In this document: positions 1 to 11,047 of the stretch, piece by piece
Layout of the letters: each line of letters begins with the position of its first letter
Numbering within the stretch: the first letter of the stretch is position 1
From: Isochrysis galbana
Lineage: Eukaryota; Haptophyta; Isochrysidales; Isochrysidaceae
Assembly: GCA_018136815.1 (NCBI GenBank)
Contig: CM030937.1
Span: 3,399,820 to 3,463,819, forward strand
DNA length: 64,000 nucleotides
Direction of reading: 5' to 3'
Translations under genes and position numbers: made by a program
The notes under the pieces: model-generated
Seen by the model: only the letters and a program-made list of their open reading frames with translations
The model's database searches: none
Told to the model about the DNA's origin: nothing

Positions 1-480
1 GCGCTCGCGTCGGACGTCGGCCCTCCGCGATAGTGATTTCTGGCCAATTTGCGCGTTTTCTGGTTACGCATCGCTGTGGGGGCTACCGTGGGGGGTCTAG
101 GGCCCAAAGGGCACCGGATATGTGCTAGTTACACCTATCCGGTCACCATATCCAAAAATCTCGTAATGAATCCTCAATCTTGACTTGGTCAATTTTCACC
201 CTTAGAAGTGAAAATAGCTGTTTGACCGCCCTATTATTGGAATTGGAATTGGCACTCGCAGCAAGTTTGCCGATCCCGTCTATTATTGGCACATGCTTGC
301 CAGCCTGATGCTGATGCGATCGGTTTAGGGCACTGGGCGACCTCGGATCACCGCAGGGAGCAGGATGATAGGATGATGGCCTGATGCATAATGAGGAATG
401 ATGGCGTCTCCCCCCGCGTGAACGGCAACCCCAAGCGTTGCAGCCGACGAGGACCTCGGGGTGCGGGGTGGGGAGGGTTG
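1..480. other. Intergenic, no gene seen
   Basis: I see no coding signal. A short hairpin with 8-bp arms lies at 192-199 and 208-215. The adjacent 'tgtttgaccgccc' recurs in inverted form near 17890 and, slightly changed, near 24930, so this stretch may include decayed repeat sequence. Confidence 0.4.
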
Positions 481-1275
481 TTCCCCGAGGGAAGCCGGGC
501 CGTGAGGGAGGAGAGAGAGGAGCGGGAGCGGGTCGGTTTCGCCGTTGGGCGGCAGCGCGGCGAAAGGCGAGCGCCGCCCCCCCCCCCTCGGCGCGGCGCG
601 CGTGGGCGGAACGAGATGACTTTCAATCAGCTTCGTCAGCTGAGTGGCGTTGCCGTGTCTCTGCGGCCGAAGGCGAGCGGTGTTGGGCGGGGGGGGCGGG
701 GGGCGCCCTGCGGGGGAAGGTTGCGGAGGGTGGGGCGGCGGCTGAGGTGCCGCGGCACTCCGCGCGGGGGGAAGGAGGGGGGCGGGGGAGAGGAGAGGAA
801 AGCGGCGTGGGGGTCGGGGGGGGGCACCCACGTTTGTCTTCTGATGTGAGAGAGAGGATTGAAGGGCGGGCGGGTGGACGCCGGGAGTCGAGAGGAAGGG
901 GGGGGGGCGGGGGGGGGGGGGGGGGGACGCGCGGGAGAGAGCGCTGCGTCTCCCGGCCCCTCGGCCCCCCTCCCTTCCCTTCCCCCCCCTTCCCCCCCCC
1001 CCTTCCTTATCCTTCTCTCTAGCGCCACTCTCTTCTCTCTTCCCGGTGGGCCTTCCCCCCCCCCCCGCCTCCCTCCGGGCCGCCACCTCCCCCCCCCCCC
1101 CCCCCTCTCTCTCCATCTTCCGCACAGTCCTCCCCCCCCTCCGCCCCCCGCCCCCCCCGTCTCCCTTCCCCCTCCCCCTCGCCGCGCCACACGCCCCCTC
1201 CCCTCCTCGCAGCTCCCACCCCATCCCCGCGATCTCTCAGGCGTGCGCGCGCGGCGGCATAGCGCGCCTCACTGC
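481..1275 (+). promoter_or_regulatory. G-rich then C/T-rich tract upstream of the PUF gene
   Basis: The + strand is G-rich to about 930, then almost pure C/T (runs of C up to about 14) until about 1230, ending just before the proposed start. Open frames across it give only Pro/Arg/Gly low-complexity peptides. I read it as promoter and 5' leader, not coding sequence. Similar tracts lie beside the other gene starts in the window. Confidence 0.5.
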
Positions 1276-4236
1276 ATGACAGCCGTGATGGAGCCGTGCG
1301 CCTCAGCCATCCCGGCGCACATGAGCCACCACTCGTCGGTCTCTGAGGAGGAGGACATGGAGGAGGCGTCACTCAAGACAATCCGCTCCTCCGCCACAGA
1401 CATGGCAGAGAGCCTCTTCGACGGGGGTGAGGATGACGATGTGGGCACCACTTCCCGTCCCGACTCGGGCATGCAGAAGCGCAAGGCCGCCGGCTTTGAC
1501 GACATCAAGCGACTCTGGCCTTCGCGCTCGACGTCCGCCCTCCGCTTCTCGATGGCCATCGGTCCTCTGGCGGGCTCCCCGCGCCAGGGTGAGGGCCTGT
1601 CGCTGGCAGGCGCGGCCGTCGGCTCGCAGACCGATCCGGGAAACCGTTATGTCCCACCTATCGCTCGCTCGCGCTCCGAGGGGTACGTCGGCCCGGTGGA
1701 TGACACGGGGCGGCCGCTCTGGCGGCCGAGCAGCGGCATCGCTGTCCGTTTCAAGCTCCGAGAGCTCAATCAGCAGCAGACTAGCCCGCAAGAGGCCTCA
1801 CACCCCAACAAGAAGCTGGCGGGGGATGGTTCGCCCACTCGCCGGGTCGTTTCCTTCTCCCCCGCCTCCAATGACGGCTCGCCTTTACACGTTGCGGCTC
1901 TCCAGCGTGCGCTTTCAGGCGCGCATCTGATTTGTGGCGTAGGGAAGCAGGACAGCTCTCACTCGCCCTCAGCCTGCGGTGCATGCGGTTCGGCTGCCTC
2001 TTCGGTCACCGCGTCACCTCTCGCCCCGAAGAAGCTTGCACCATCCTCGTTAGCCTCCTCCCCCGTGGTGATGCGCATGAAACCACCGCCCATCGCCCCC
2101 AGCTCCGCCCCTGTCGTGCCACCGCCACCAATGCCGATTCTCAAGGCCGCGTCTGCGCCGCCCGTCGCTGCCCCAGCGCAGCCAGCCGACGCACCCGCCG
2201 CCGCCATGGGCCGTTCCACCTTTTGGGACTTTCAGCAGCCACAGGCGGCAGGAACGTACCGTGCAGCCCGCGAGCCGTGGACTATGTCGCAGGGGCGCTC
2301 TACCTATGCGGCACCACCGGCACCACAGCCGCAATGGGGAGCTGACCCATATGCGGGTGGGGCGCCACAACTTATCCCGACGGGCGTGCCCGCCGGAATG
2401 ATGATCGACCCATCCCAGGGCATGATGATCGACCCCAACGACCCGGGGTACGGCTACGTCTACGTCGTGCCTGAGCCTGGCTTCTACGAGCAAGCTCTGG
2501 CGGCGCAGCAAGCGGCAAGTGCTGTGGCCGCTACGGCAATGCCTGGTGGCTTCTTTGCGACCGCGGCGCCGTCTCTCGGCAGCCCACCGATGGGATCGGC
2601 ACCACCGCCCATGGCCGGGGCCCAAATGGCGTCAATCCCCAATATGATGCTGAGCGGGATGCCGCAGATGCAGCATTGGGCCGGCCAGGCGCGCCTGGGT
2701 GCCGCCCCTTCCCAGCACCGGCTTGGCGCTGGCGCACCCATAGCTTCGCTTCCACCTCACGGGCAAACCATGTCGCCGCCGATGGTCGGCCAGGCGCGCT
2801 TTGGTGAGCTAACCCCGATGGCACCGCTGCCGCCATCAGTAACTATGCCCATGATGGCTCACCCTGGCGGGCCAATGTGCGCCACGGGGTCGGTGGCGGC
2901 TCCCCAGCACCCTGTGTGGGCCCCGACAACGGCGCGCCCAGCGGCACACTCTCACCAAACAGCCACCCCCAACAACAGCCGCTCCACCAGCATGCGTGGC
3001 CAACACGCCTCCTTTCCCGCTGGCACTCCAGCCGACTCGGGCCACACGCCAATTCCGGGCGGGCCTTCGAACAACCGGCGCACGAACACGCGCTCGTCAG
3101 CGGCAGAGCGCGTGCGCGGCGCTCGCCTCGGCCTAGTGGTGCGTGCGACTGAACAAAAGCAGTCCCGCTTGCTTCAGCAAGAGCTTATGCGCATGTCGGA
3201 CACGCAGCTCCAGGGCGCCTGCGATGAACTGGCACCACACCTGCTCGACCTTGCAACCCATCCCTTTGGCAACTATGTAATCTCCAAGCTTGCCTCGCGT
3301 GCACAAGCCCACGACGCCATCTACGCCGCTTTGCGCGGTCACGTCGTCGAGCTCCTCAAGCACCCGCAGGGTTCTCGCGTGGTGCAGACGGCTATCTCGG
3401 AGCTTCCACCTTCCGAGGGTCGCTCGCTCGTCGATGAGCTCGATCGACACGTGCTCGAGTGTGCGCTCGACACGCACGGCTCGTGGGGCGTCTGTGTCGC
3501 CTTCAAGCACACGCACGCCGCGTTCATTGTCGCCCAGATGGCCAAGCACATCAATGCGCTTTGCACGCAGCAGCATGGTGTGCGCGTTGTCCAGCAGGTG
3601 TGCGCGCGCCGCCATACATCCAATTTTTGGCCTCGCCCTGTTCCCCGATTCCACGCGCTGTTCCTGCATCGAGCGGCCCGCACTTGTTGGTGGCACGCAC
3701 GCCCCCATTCGATCCGCCTTAGTCAACGGACCGTCTCCCTCCTGTATTGCTCACAGGTGCTCCATGAGGCAGCCGCCGCATCGATGGACATCTCGGCCGC
3801 CGTCTCCTCGCTGCTTGAGGGCGAACTCTCGTACCTTGCGGCACATCCCTTCGGCAACTATGCAGTCCAGGCGGCGCTGCGCCACGCGGTGCCTGCTCAG
3901 CGCGCCACGATGCTGGAAGGGCTGCTTCCCTCCATCCTACATCTTGCCTCCTCAAAGCATGGCTCAAACGTTGCCGAAATGGTGCTCATGCTCTGCTCGG
4001 AGGACCAGCTCGAGCACGTGCGCTCGCAGGTCTTCGGGCCTGTCGATGCTGCGTCGGCCGAGGTGCCGCAACTCAGGCTGCTCATGTCTTCGCCCTTTGG
4101 CAACTACGTACTGCAAGCGCTTTTGCGCAAGCTCAAGGACGCGAGGCGTGTACTTGCGCTGCAAATGGTTGAGCGCCATGTTGCTGACGATAATTTTGGG
4201 CGGGCCATTCTCGCTGCCGCTGCCTCGACCGCCTAG
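1276..4236 (+). CDS. Pumilio/PUF-family RNA-binding protein
   Basis: Predicted cytoplasmic 3'-UTR-binding post-transcriptional regulator. Two exons, 1276-3597 and 3757-4236, give about 933 aa. Residues 1 to about 620 are disordered (Ser/Pro/Ala/Met-rich). The C-terminal PUF array runs from about residue 635 to the end, with repeat cores HPFGNYVISK, HPQGSRVVQT, THGSWGVCVA, QHGVRVVQQ, HPFGNYAVQA, KHGSNVAEM, SPFGNYVLQA and a degenerate DNFGRAIL. The consecutive NYQ, SNE and NYQ triplets near the end match repeats 6-8 of known Pumilio proteins, which read UGU, so the canonical core target is predicted. The 159-nt intron (3598-3756) separates the QQ and VLHEA parts; it is a multiple of three with no in-frame stop. 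Start: first ATG after the C-rich leader; ATGs at 1288 and 1321 are alternatives. Confidence 0.9.
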   Translation: MTAVMEPCASAIPAHMSHHSSVSEEEDMEEASLKTIRSSATDMAESLFDGGEDDDVGTTSRPDSGMQKRKAAGFDDIKRLWPSRSTSALRFSMAIGPLAGSPRQGEGLSLAGAAVGSQTDPGNRYVPPIARSRSEGYVGPVDDTGRPLWRPSSGIAVRFKLRELNQQQTSPQEASHPNKKLAGDGSPTRRVVSFSPASNDGSPLHVAALQRALSGAHLICGVGKQDSSHSPSACGACGSAASSVTASPLAPKKLAPSSLASSPVVMRMKPPPIAPSSAPVVPPPPMPILKAASAPPVAAPAQPADAPAAAMGRSTFWDFQQPQAAGTYRAAREPWTMSQGRSTYAAPPAPQPQWGADPYAGGAPQLIPTGVPAGMMIDPSQGMMIDPNDPGYGYVYVVPEPGFYEQALAAQQAASAVAATAMPGGFFATAAPSLGSPPMGSAPPPMAGAQMASIPNMMLSGMPQMQHWAGQARLGAAPSQHRLGAGAPIASLPPHGQTMSPPMVGQARFGELTPMAPLPPSVTMPMMAHPGGPMCATGSVAAPQHPVWAPTTARPAAHSHQTATPNNSRSTSMRGQHASFPAGTPADSGHTPIPGGPSNNRRTNTRSSAAERVRGARLGLVVRATEQKQSRLLQQELMRMSDTQLQGACDELAPHLLDLATHPFGNYVISKLASRAQAHDAIYAALRGHVVELLKHPQGSRVVQTAISELPPSEGRSLVDELDRHVLECALDTHGSWGVCVAFKHTHAAFIVAQMAKHINALCTQQHGVRVVQQVCARRHTSNFWPRPVPRFHALFLHRAARTCWWHARPHSIRLSQRTVSLLYCSQVLHEAAAASMDISAAVSSLLEGELSYLAAHPFGNYAVQAALRHAVPAQRATMLEGLLPSILHLASSKHGSNVAEMVLMLCSEDQLEHVRSQVFGPVDAASAEVPQLRLLMSSPFGNYVLQALLRKLKDARRVLALQMVERHVADDNFGRAILAAAASTA

Positions 4237-4862
4237 GCCGCAGGCGGCAGACAGCCAGCCTCCTGATCATCAAGAGATGGCGACCAGGCGGCTCCTACTC
4301 GAGCTTCTCGCCACTGGTCCTCTCTTGGCCGTGTCGAGCAGCCCCCCGCTCACCCACCTACGCACATACCCTTCCATAATGTCCATGTAAGATCCCTCCC
4401 GACGATAGAGCGACTTGTTGATAGTCGGCATTTTGTGTTCACCTACGCGTACGGCATGGCGGTTCGCCACGATTTTCGGGCCTTCCACAATCTGGCCTGC
4501 CTAAGGGTTGCGCCACGTGGTGGATGGTGTATTTTCGGTGACCCTCTTGGCTCCTCCGTGTGCCTGCTGCCGTGCTGTGCTCGATACCCTCATTGAAGAA
4601 TGATGGGTCGCAATGTGATTGACATGGATGATAATTCCACGTACATGCTATGAGAGCCTACTCTCCTCGTTTCTGCTACGATGTCCTACTCCGTACAGGC
4701 CCCCTCCCGCATGGTTCTTGTAAGTTTTGGTTGTGCCACGGGACGCACTAGGCGTCTAAGCTACGATCATTTGTCGACCATGTCGATCTGGATCTGATGA
4801 CATTGGCACTGATGAGAGAGAGAGAATGGCCCCCCCAAAAGTGCGTTACTAGTTGATAATTT
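4237..4862. other. Intergenic / 3' flank of the PUF gene
   Basis: There is no convincing gene. A 72-codon frame on the minus strand (4270-4488) overlaps the likely 3' UTR and resembles nothing I know. The rest is AT-richer unique sequence leading to the next repeat. Confidence 0.4.
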
Positions 4863-4863
4863 T

Positions 4864-5570
4864 AAAAAAAACTTTTAATATTCTTACCGCACTCGCGGCG
4901 AATGGAACCACTGCACCTACTACACGTAGTACGTAGCATACTTTCTACACCCCCACTCCCCCGGCCCTTCTCCCCCCGCCATCAGGCGGCTCCCCCCGTA
5001 CACTACTAGGGGGATAGAGGTGAAGGGCTTTGTCACGGATGTCCCTCCGTCCTCTCCTGTATTTACTTTCTAAGTCTCGTGAGGTCTCTCTCTTCACGTG
5101 AGGAGAGGCGACGGGCCCCCTCTCTTCTTTTTCTCTTTTCCCTTTTTCCCCTCCTCACGCGCCCACTTTGTACTCTGTTTACGTTAGTTTCCTACGTGTT
5201 GCCGTGAGTGTGCGTGAGATAGTGGTGTTCGGGGTTTGTAGAGAGATTTTTATCCGAATCTGCGGCGACGAAGAGAGCGCGAGCGATGGCGTCGCTCCTC
5301 TCCCTCTCGGGCGCCCTAGTCACCGCGATGGTGCCAGGGCGATATGGAGCTGCTGCACGGGATGGGATGGGTCCCACTGGACCCATTCCGGTGGACCGCG
5401 CCCGCTCGCCGCGTCTGCGTGTGCTCGTTGAGCCCCGTGATGCGTGCGATGGCGTGGATGGTTCTCGCCCCCCATTCCCCATGAGGGGAGTCGAGAGAGT
5501 GGGGGGGGCGCGAGGCCCCCCTCCATGGCGACCAATCATAAGATTAATGAACCCCGGGACCAACACGACA
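4864..5570 (-). mobile_element. Short non-autonomous LINE derivative
   Basis: Read on the minus strand, this copy starts with a hairpin (arms 5542-5548 and 5531-5537, 4-nt loop). After a 4-nt spacer comes an ATG at 5526 opening with MEGG. It ends in a 3' region (about 5033 down to 4872) that closes at a T-tract (4871-4864). The 3' region matches copies at 51.33-51.47 kb and 15.13-15.26 kb. The internal frame is short and of low complexity, so the copy probably moved in trans. Full element boundaries are inferred from shared similarity. Confidence 0.6.
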
Positions 5571-5589
5571 GACAGCCGTAAAGGCCACA

Positions 5590-6345
5590 GAAAGACTCTT
5601 CATACTTCCGAAATCATCATCGCCACCCTCAAGGGAGATCCTTTACCTCTTAGCATGGAGATACATACTCACCGACTTCTATCGAATACACTACGACAAC
5701 ATCAAATTCAACAGCGACCACGTCGTTAGAAGAATGCTCGAGAGATACACCACGCTGTGCAAAGCGCAAAGCGGCGCTCTACGGAAACAACACGGATGCA
5801 TCGAGAAGAGCCAAAGCAGACATGGGCCGCCAACCCAAGAAACGTATAGATGTCAACGAATTCCGCCCACTATTCGATACAAACGACGACAACGAATTAA
5901 TTCCAAGTAGTAAACTCGTAACAGTACTAGAGCGCCTCAACATAAAACACATAATACATAATAGATAATACAACAAAAAAACAACACCGGACTTAGCGAC
6001 CAGGGATAACAATAGACCGTAGGAGGCAATATGCCTCCGCTCGAGGAATCCAATGGGGAAGGCCGAAAGGCCTGGCCCTCACACAAGGCCGCACTGGGCC
6101 CGAGACTAACGCAAAACGAATGCAAGAGGCCTGCCCCCTCCCCTCCCCCTCGTCCTCGTCCCTCGTCCCCCAAACGCTAGGCCCAAAGTAGTGTACATGG
6201 GCCGACCCCCCAAAACCAAAGAAAAAGGAACGAGGGGGGGAGCGGGCGGGGGAATAGAGGTAGGGGTATAGGCGGTGGCATCGGGAGCGCGGGGGAGTGT
6301 GTGTCATTAGTAGCTTAGCGGGCATCTTCAAGAATGTTTTTTTTT
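5590..6345 (+). mobile_element. LINE 3' fragment: end of reverse-transcriptase ORF plus 3' UTR
   Basis: About 5650-5900 encodes the C-terminal block also seen in the 18.6-19.4 and 63.2-64 kb copies (LAWRYILTDFYRIHYDN here, VAWRYIISDFYRVEFDN there). A frameshift falls near 5780, after which the match continues in another frame (DASRRAKADMGRQPKKR). The 3' UTR follows and contains the block shared with 28.2 and 62.75 kb. It ends 'catcttcaagaatg' followed by a T-run at 6337-6345. The copy is 5'-truncated and dead. Confidence 0.7.
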
Positions 6346-6476
6346 ACTCCTTGCCCTTCGCGCCTGTGATAGCACGGCTGCTATATTTTGCCGCCCTTAG
6401 TGCCGTTCATGTTGTATGTCGCGATGCGAAACATACACTGGACGAGCCATGCACCAACCGCGCACACTCCCATCGC

Positions 6477-6631
6477 GGGGTAGGGGGTAGGGGGTAGGGG
6501 GTAGGGGGTAGGGGGTAGGGGGTAGGGGGTAGGGGGTAGGGGGTAGGGGTAGGGGGTAGGGGTAGGGGTAGGGGGTAGGGGGTAGGGGTAGGGGTAGGGG
6601 GTAGGGGTAGGGGGTAGGGGGTATGTAGGTA
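6477..6631. repeat. GGGGGTA/GGGGTA minisatellite inside a dispersed repeat
   Basis: About 155 bp of tandem 6-7 bp units (gggggta, with ggggta variants). The flanks (6432-6476 and 6632-6690) match 25741-25870, where the same site reads only 'cgcggggtaggggctccg'. The array is therefore an expansion within a dispersed repeat. It is not a clean telomere tract, since unit length varies and both sides are non-telomeric. Confidence 0.85.
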
Positions 6632-6848
6632 TGTAGGGACTCCGTTGCCGATGAGCACTAAGGTTAAAAACTCTGACGAGAATGGACAGGAGGAGGAAAG
6701 GCCGGGGGAGGAAGGGAAGGGGGCAGGGAGAGTCGTGGCTGTCGCGCGCGCGAGCGGCTACAGCAGGCGGCAGCCCTCCTGATCTCCTCGCCCCGGCTGA
6801 GGCGGCGCGCGGCCAGATCGGAGCGGGTGACTTCCCTCAGGCCTCACA

Positions 6849-8761
6849 ATGTCAGCAGGCGTGCGCGTGATGCGGAGTGCTGACTTGGCGGCGGGCGCGA
6901 GCAGTGAAACGGCAGCGCCACCACGCTGGTGGCAGCCGGCCAAGCTGCTCACGCCGCAGCTTGAGCTTCTGGTAGACGAGCTGCGTGGGCGGCTGAGCGA
7001 CAGTACCGACTTCACCGTGGTCGGCGTCCTCGGCAAGCAGGGCTCTGGCAAGTCGACGCTCATGTCCGTGCTGGCAGGGTGGGTGCAGGATGGAACCACC
7101 TCGCCTGCTAGAGGAGCGGGCGGTACTGGACGTTCGGAACGGATGGGGTGTGGGGCCAACGGTGGCTCCAGTACGTCGCGACTGCGCAGCCCTCCCTTCC
7201 CATTGCAGCAGCTCCAGGGGTCGGTCCAGGCGCAGCATGCGACGTGCGGAATCGACGCTATGGTGACTCCAGGCGGGCTCATCCTATTGGACACGTGCGC
7301 TTGACCCGCCGGCCAAGTCAACTCGCATCTCCCACGCTAGTACAGGGGTAGGATGGCAGGATCGAGATTGGTGCCGTCCCGGGCCGATGGGATCTAGCTT
7401 GCATTCTGATCGTGTCCTGCCAGACCAGGTCAATTTCACGTGGGATCCATGGGCCTAACTCGGAAATCACACTTCATCGATTTGTAGGCAGCCATTGCTC
7501 TCTGCTTCGGTCCTTCTGTCCTCTGAGACCTCACTGGACGGCTCAGCGCCCACGCTTGAGAACCAGATAGAAATCCAGTCTCTGCAAATCGCTATGCTTA
7601 TCTTTTCAATATGCCACGTGGTCCTTCTGGTGCAGGTGTGCCGCCAACCTTGGAGTTGTGTAGCCCAAGTCAGTGGCATCAGGATCTATTCTTCCCATTA
7701 AGGATTCCGCAATCCCTTATTGCACGGCCATGGGTGATCTGGGCTTCCTACTGGGCTCGCAACGTCACATTGCCTTGTTCACTAAGGCCAACGCAGGAGT
7801 GATTATTGTGACGACTCGCTTTCGTAGGACAGCGCGGTCGATGTGCACTGGTGGCGTTTTCTTCGGACGGCAATGATGCTTCGACAGGATATTCCGGACG
7901 TGTCTCTTGCTTGCCCCACAACAAATCCCTCCTCGGGACCTTTCGGCTTGCCCGATGCGATAGCTGGTATCACCGGCAGCGCACTTGATGGTGGCGGGGG
8001 CCGAGGTGCAGGAACTGCTCATCGTAGCCGCATGGAAAGGAGCAACCACCACAGCGGTGCCAACCACTATAGTGGTGCGGGATGCAGGTCTTGTGGCGGT
8101 GGGAATGTAGCGAATTTTGGGGAAGAATCGACCAGAACTTCTTCTGCGCGATCGTTCGCATTGCACGAGGAGGAAGAGCAGAAAAGTGGTCATTTACGCG
8201 CTGATGGCTTTTTCGCTCCAGCTCTCGTGTTCGCTTTGAATCGTATGCCGGTGCACCAGTTGACAAACTCGCTGGCCTCCGAGTCGATTCGAAGTTCCCT
8301 GCAAAGGCTCTTCTCCACGAAGGCCCTCAGACTGCCTGTCACCTCATCAGAACCTACTCATCTTCTCTGCTTCATGCCGTGCGACGACGAGGAGGTCATC
8401 GCCGGTGGCCACGGTGCGTGCACTATGGGATGCCTAGACTATCTACATTTCACACTAGTAGCTGCACCACCGCACCAATTGTTCTGCACATTGGCCTTGA
8501 TGCTGGACTTTCGCGAGCTTCACGCGCTTTGACTTGGTGGCCCTTGTCATTCCAACCCTATGCGGCGCAGGTGGATTCTGGCACGAGGCATCAATGCTAC
8601 GCGATACAGTTCTTAGCTTCCAACGTCCACCTTTCGCCCGCTCGGGGATCACCGAGCGCGAGTGGTTGAAGGGCGTCATCAAAGTTTGGGAGCTTGTGGG
8701 CACTTCTAGCCACCTAGAAAGGTACAACGACATAACGCACAAATTGCATTTATGGGCGTGA
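6849..8761 (+). CDS. SMG9: SMG9-like nonsense-mediated mRNA decay factor
   Basis: SMG9 partners SMG8 in restraining the SMG1 kinase during nonsense-mediated decay. Exon 1 (6849-7294) has a P-loop, GVLGKQGSGKSTLMSVL, then CGIDAMVTPGGLILLDT. Exon 2 (7488-7635) continues in phase with QPLLSASV, then SLQIAMLIFSICHVVLLVQ, the typical SMG9 core. A third exon probably starts at 7683 (DLFFPLR) after a 47-nt intron. An exon ending near 8413 carries HLLCFMPCDDEE, matching the NLFLVPF region. The last exon, from about 8573 to the stop at 8759-8761, gives the family C-terminus (ITEREWLKGVIKVWELVG). Exons between about 7740 and 8240 are not resolved. Identification rests on order and motifs recalled from animal SMG9. 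Confidence 0.8.
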
Positions 8762-9995
8762 GTTGACGGGCAAGAGACTGTAGAGCTGAGGCCAAAAATG
8801 CTGTATGAAAGTGAAAGAGCCAATCGAATGTGTCAAAGCCATTGAGCTACCGCGCGCCCCTCTAGTTCTACAACGGATAAAGGTAACTGGCTCTCTAGGA
8901 CAAGTCCTAGTTTCTAGCACGGAATTTGCTAAGTGAGAGCATGAGAAGAATATGCTATTTTGGCCGAAGCTTTGGCTTTTGAGTTGCCACATGTATGTCC
9001 TCATACATTGTTCCAAGTGCACCAATGCATCATTCCCTCAGCAATACCAAGTTTTGCGATGCGCATTTGCACGGGTCGTTTGGTCGAGTCGCTGCTTGTC
9101 CTAGCTAGAAACGGGAGAAATGGCTGATATCCCCCTTGGGACGCTCTTCCACCCATGGTCCCCAGGAGATGGATTGTTGCTTTGATGAAGTCGCGTTCCG
9201 TCAAAAGAGGGCCAGGTGATAGTTTTGTTTTAACTCAGAATGTTATGTTAGTACAGGCGCAAGGACGCGGCGCGTGCGCATAGCAACTTTTCCCCCCACG
9301 GTACCCCACTTTCCTAAGTTTTCATCTTCTTCGTCTTTTTCTCACACTCGCAAGCAACCAGCAAATATCCAATGTCCAATGTGACATCATTCAATGTTCA
9401 ATGTGTGTGTGACGCACGCAGTGTGTATTCGCGCGCGCGCGCACGCGCGTGTTAGTGTGTGAGAGAGATACTGTACTATTACTTATAGACTGCTATGACT
9501 ATAGACGTACATCTTACTTACACCTCCACTCACTCAACACTCAATCATCAATCATACTCATTCACCGGTGGGGCTGCCTGGCTGATGGCTAAGTGCAAGT
9601 GTGTTGAGTGCACAGCAGCCATGCCAAAGGGCATGGGCTTGAGGTTGACTGACAGGCCCTCCCGGAGGGGCGTTTGTGCCCGAGCGGAGAAGCGCGCGAG
9701 GCAGCCTACGAGGCATCCCCCCCATGCATGATCCCTATATACATACTCTAAGAAAAAGCTTGCCAAAAAAGTTTTCTATAGCCTGGAGCCTGGTTGGGGG
9801 CCTCGCAGCGGGACGACTAGTATGGTTGCGTGTTGAGGGGCAGAACCTCCGAGGGAAGGAAAAAGGGGCTGCGGTCCCAGCCGCACCGAGCACGGTTGCC
9901 GCCCGTGATCTCCCCCTAGCTGCCCATAACATTTTTAGATTTTACATTAGCTAATATTGTTTGTTGTTTGGCAACTGAGTTTATTGTCGCATCCG
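8762..9995. other. Intergenic, no supported gene
   Basis: No coding signal that I trust. It contains short simple sequence: CAATGT repeats near 9365-9405, and an alternating GC/GT stretch at 9430-9460. At 9945-9962 'ttagctaatattgttt' recurs at 15270-15285 beside another repeat, so the right end probably belongs to the repeat cluster. Confidence 0.4.
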
Positions 9996-10129
9996 CGATC
10001 GACTTCAGACCTTATGCCAATTCGTGCGTCTTTGTGCTCGATCGTTCTTGTTTGCCGCGGAGTTTTACTCGTAACTTGTGGGACCCTTCACTCGTAATTC
10101 GCCCTTCGCTCCTTGCCGCCGCGCCCCTT

Positions 10130-11045
10130 TGTGGCCTGTCTCGCCCCTGTTTCGCTCCTTTGCACCTTGGGCCTTGCTCTCTCTTTGGTCCCTCCTTGCT
10201 GTCGTTCCCCCGCGCCTGCTCTCGCTCTCGTCGTAGGTGTTCGTCGCTGCTGACTTTTCCCCCCGCGCGAAGCCTACCCTCTCGCCCCTTTTGGTTTACG
10301 CACGTAGATTCCCTCCTTACTCAACTAAGTTTATACTTAGTTCGCCCATGGGGGGGCACGAGCCCCCCCCTCTCTCTCCACTCCTCCCCTGCCATGGGGG
10401 AGGAACCACTCACTCTCCTGGCACGCCTGATGGCTTGCCAGGACCACACAGCCCTATTGACCCATTCCTCTCCCCACAGGCACGCCTGACTCGCCCGCCC
10501 TGGCCCGTCGTGGCCTGCCCATTCCTCTGACCAGCCCCTCCTCCCCCCGGGCCCCCCTGTTCAGGACCCCCCAGCCAGCTCCAGTCGACCCGCAGGGGCT
10601 CGGAGCGCCAGCGAGGGAGAGGCAGGAGGGGCCAGGGCCATGCCCCAGCCTCACCTGCCCCCTGAGCTGTGCTCCCAGGCCCTGCAGGCCATCTGGGGAC
10701 CTGAGCGAGGGGCCGCAGGCGCGCGCCATGGGCCCCGCCGCAGGGAAGAGAGGAGGAAAAGGGAAGAGGGAGGGGAGGGGGGAGCGGCAGCTCTCCCCTC
10801 CGGCATTTACGTGTCTTCTCGCCCCGTTTGGGTAAGAGAAGACGGGGGCGCCAGAGCCAGGAGGGAAGGGCCGCGGCTCGCCGCGGCCACTCGCTCGGGC
10901 GAGGGAGATTAGCGCTCTAGGCCCCTAAACTCACGATTGCCCCCCCCCCCCGCGTTGTTTTACCCGAAAGGGGTTTTCCCCCAGCGTGGCCTCGAGGAGA
11001 GGGTGTGCTGGGGTGCGTAGGGTCGGTGCTTGCACTGGGGGGAGG
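10130..11045 (+). mobile_element. Non-autonomous LINE derivative with 5' leader (+ copy)
   Basis: 10.15-10.33 kb matches 58.18-58.35 kb (the leader ending 'gattccctccttac'). A perfect hairpin follows (arms 10323-10330 and 10335-10342, loop ttat), then ATG at 10348 opening MGGHEPPPLSPLL. Downstream, 10545-11045 is the inverted counterpart of about 50.72-51.24 kb. The frame is Gly/Pro/Arg-rich with no recognisable domain. The copy abuts the T-tract end of the minus-strand LINE at 11048. Confidence 0.6.
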
Positions 11046-11047
11046 AC

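Noticed and set aside
325..1224. Long minus-strand open frame over the PUF leader, and other frames across it
   Set aside because: Translation is Gly/Arg/Pro low complexity from C- and G-runs; the PUF start and its leader explain the region.
4270..4488. 72-codon minus-strand frame after the PUF gene
   Set aside because: No family resemblance and no splice or start context; it lies in the probable PUF 3' UTR.
6477..6631. Chromosome-end telomere
   Set aside because: Genes and repeats continue on both sides, units are irregular, and the same repeat without the array occurs at 25.8 kb.
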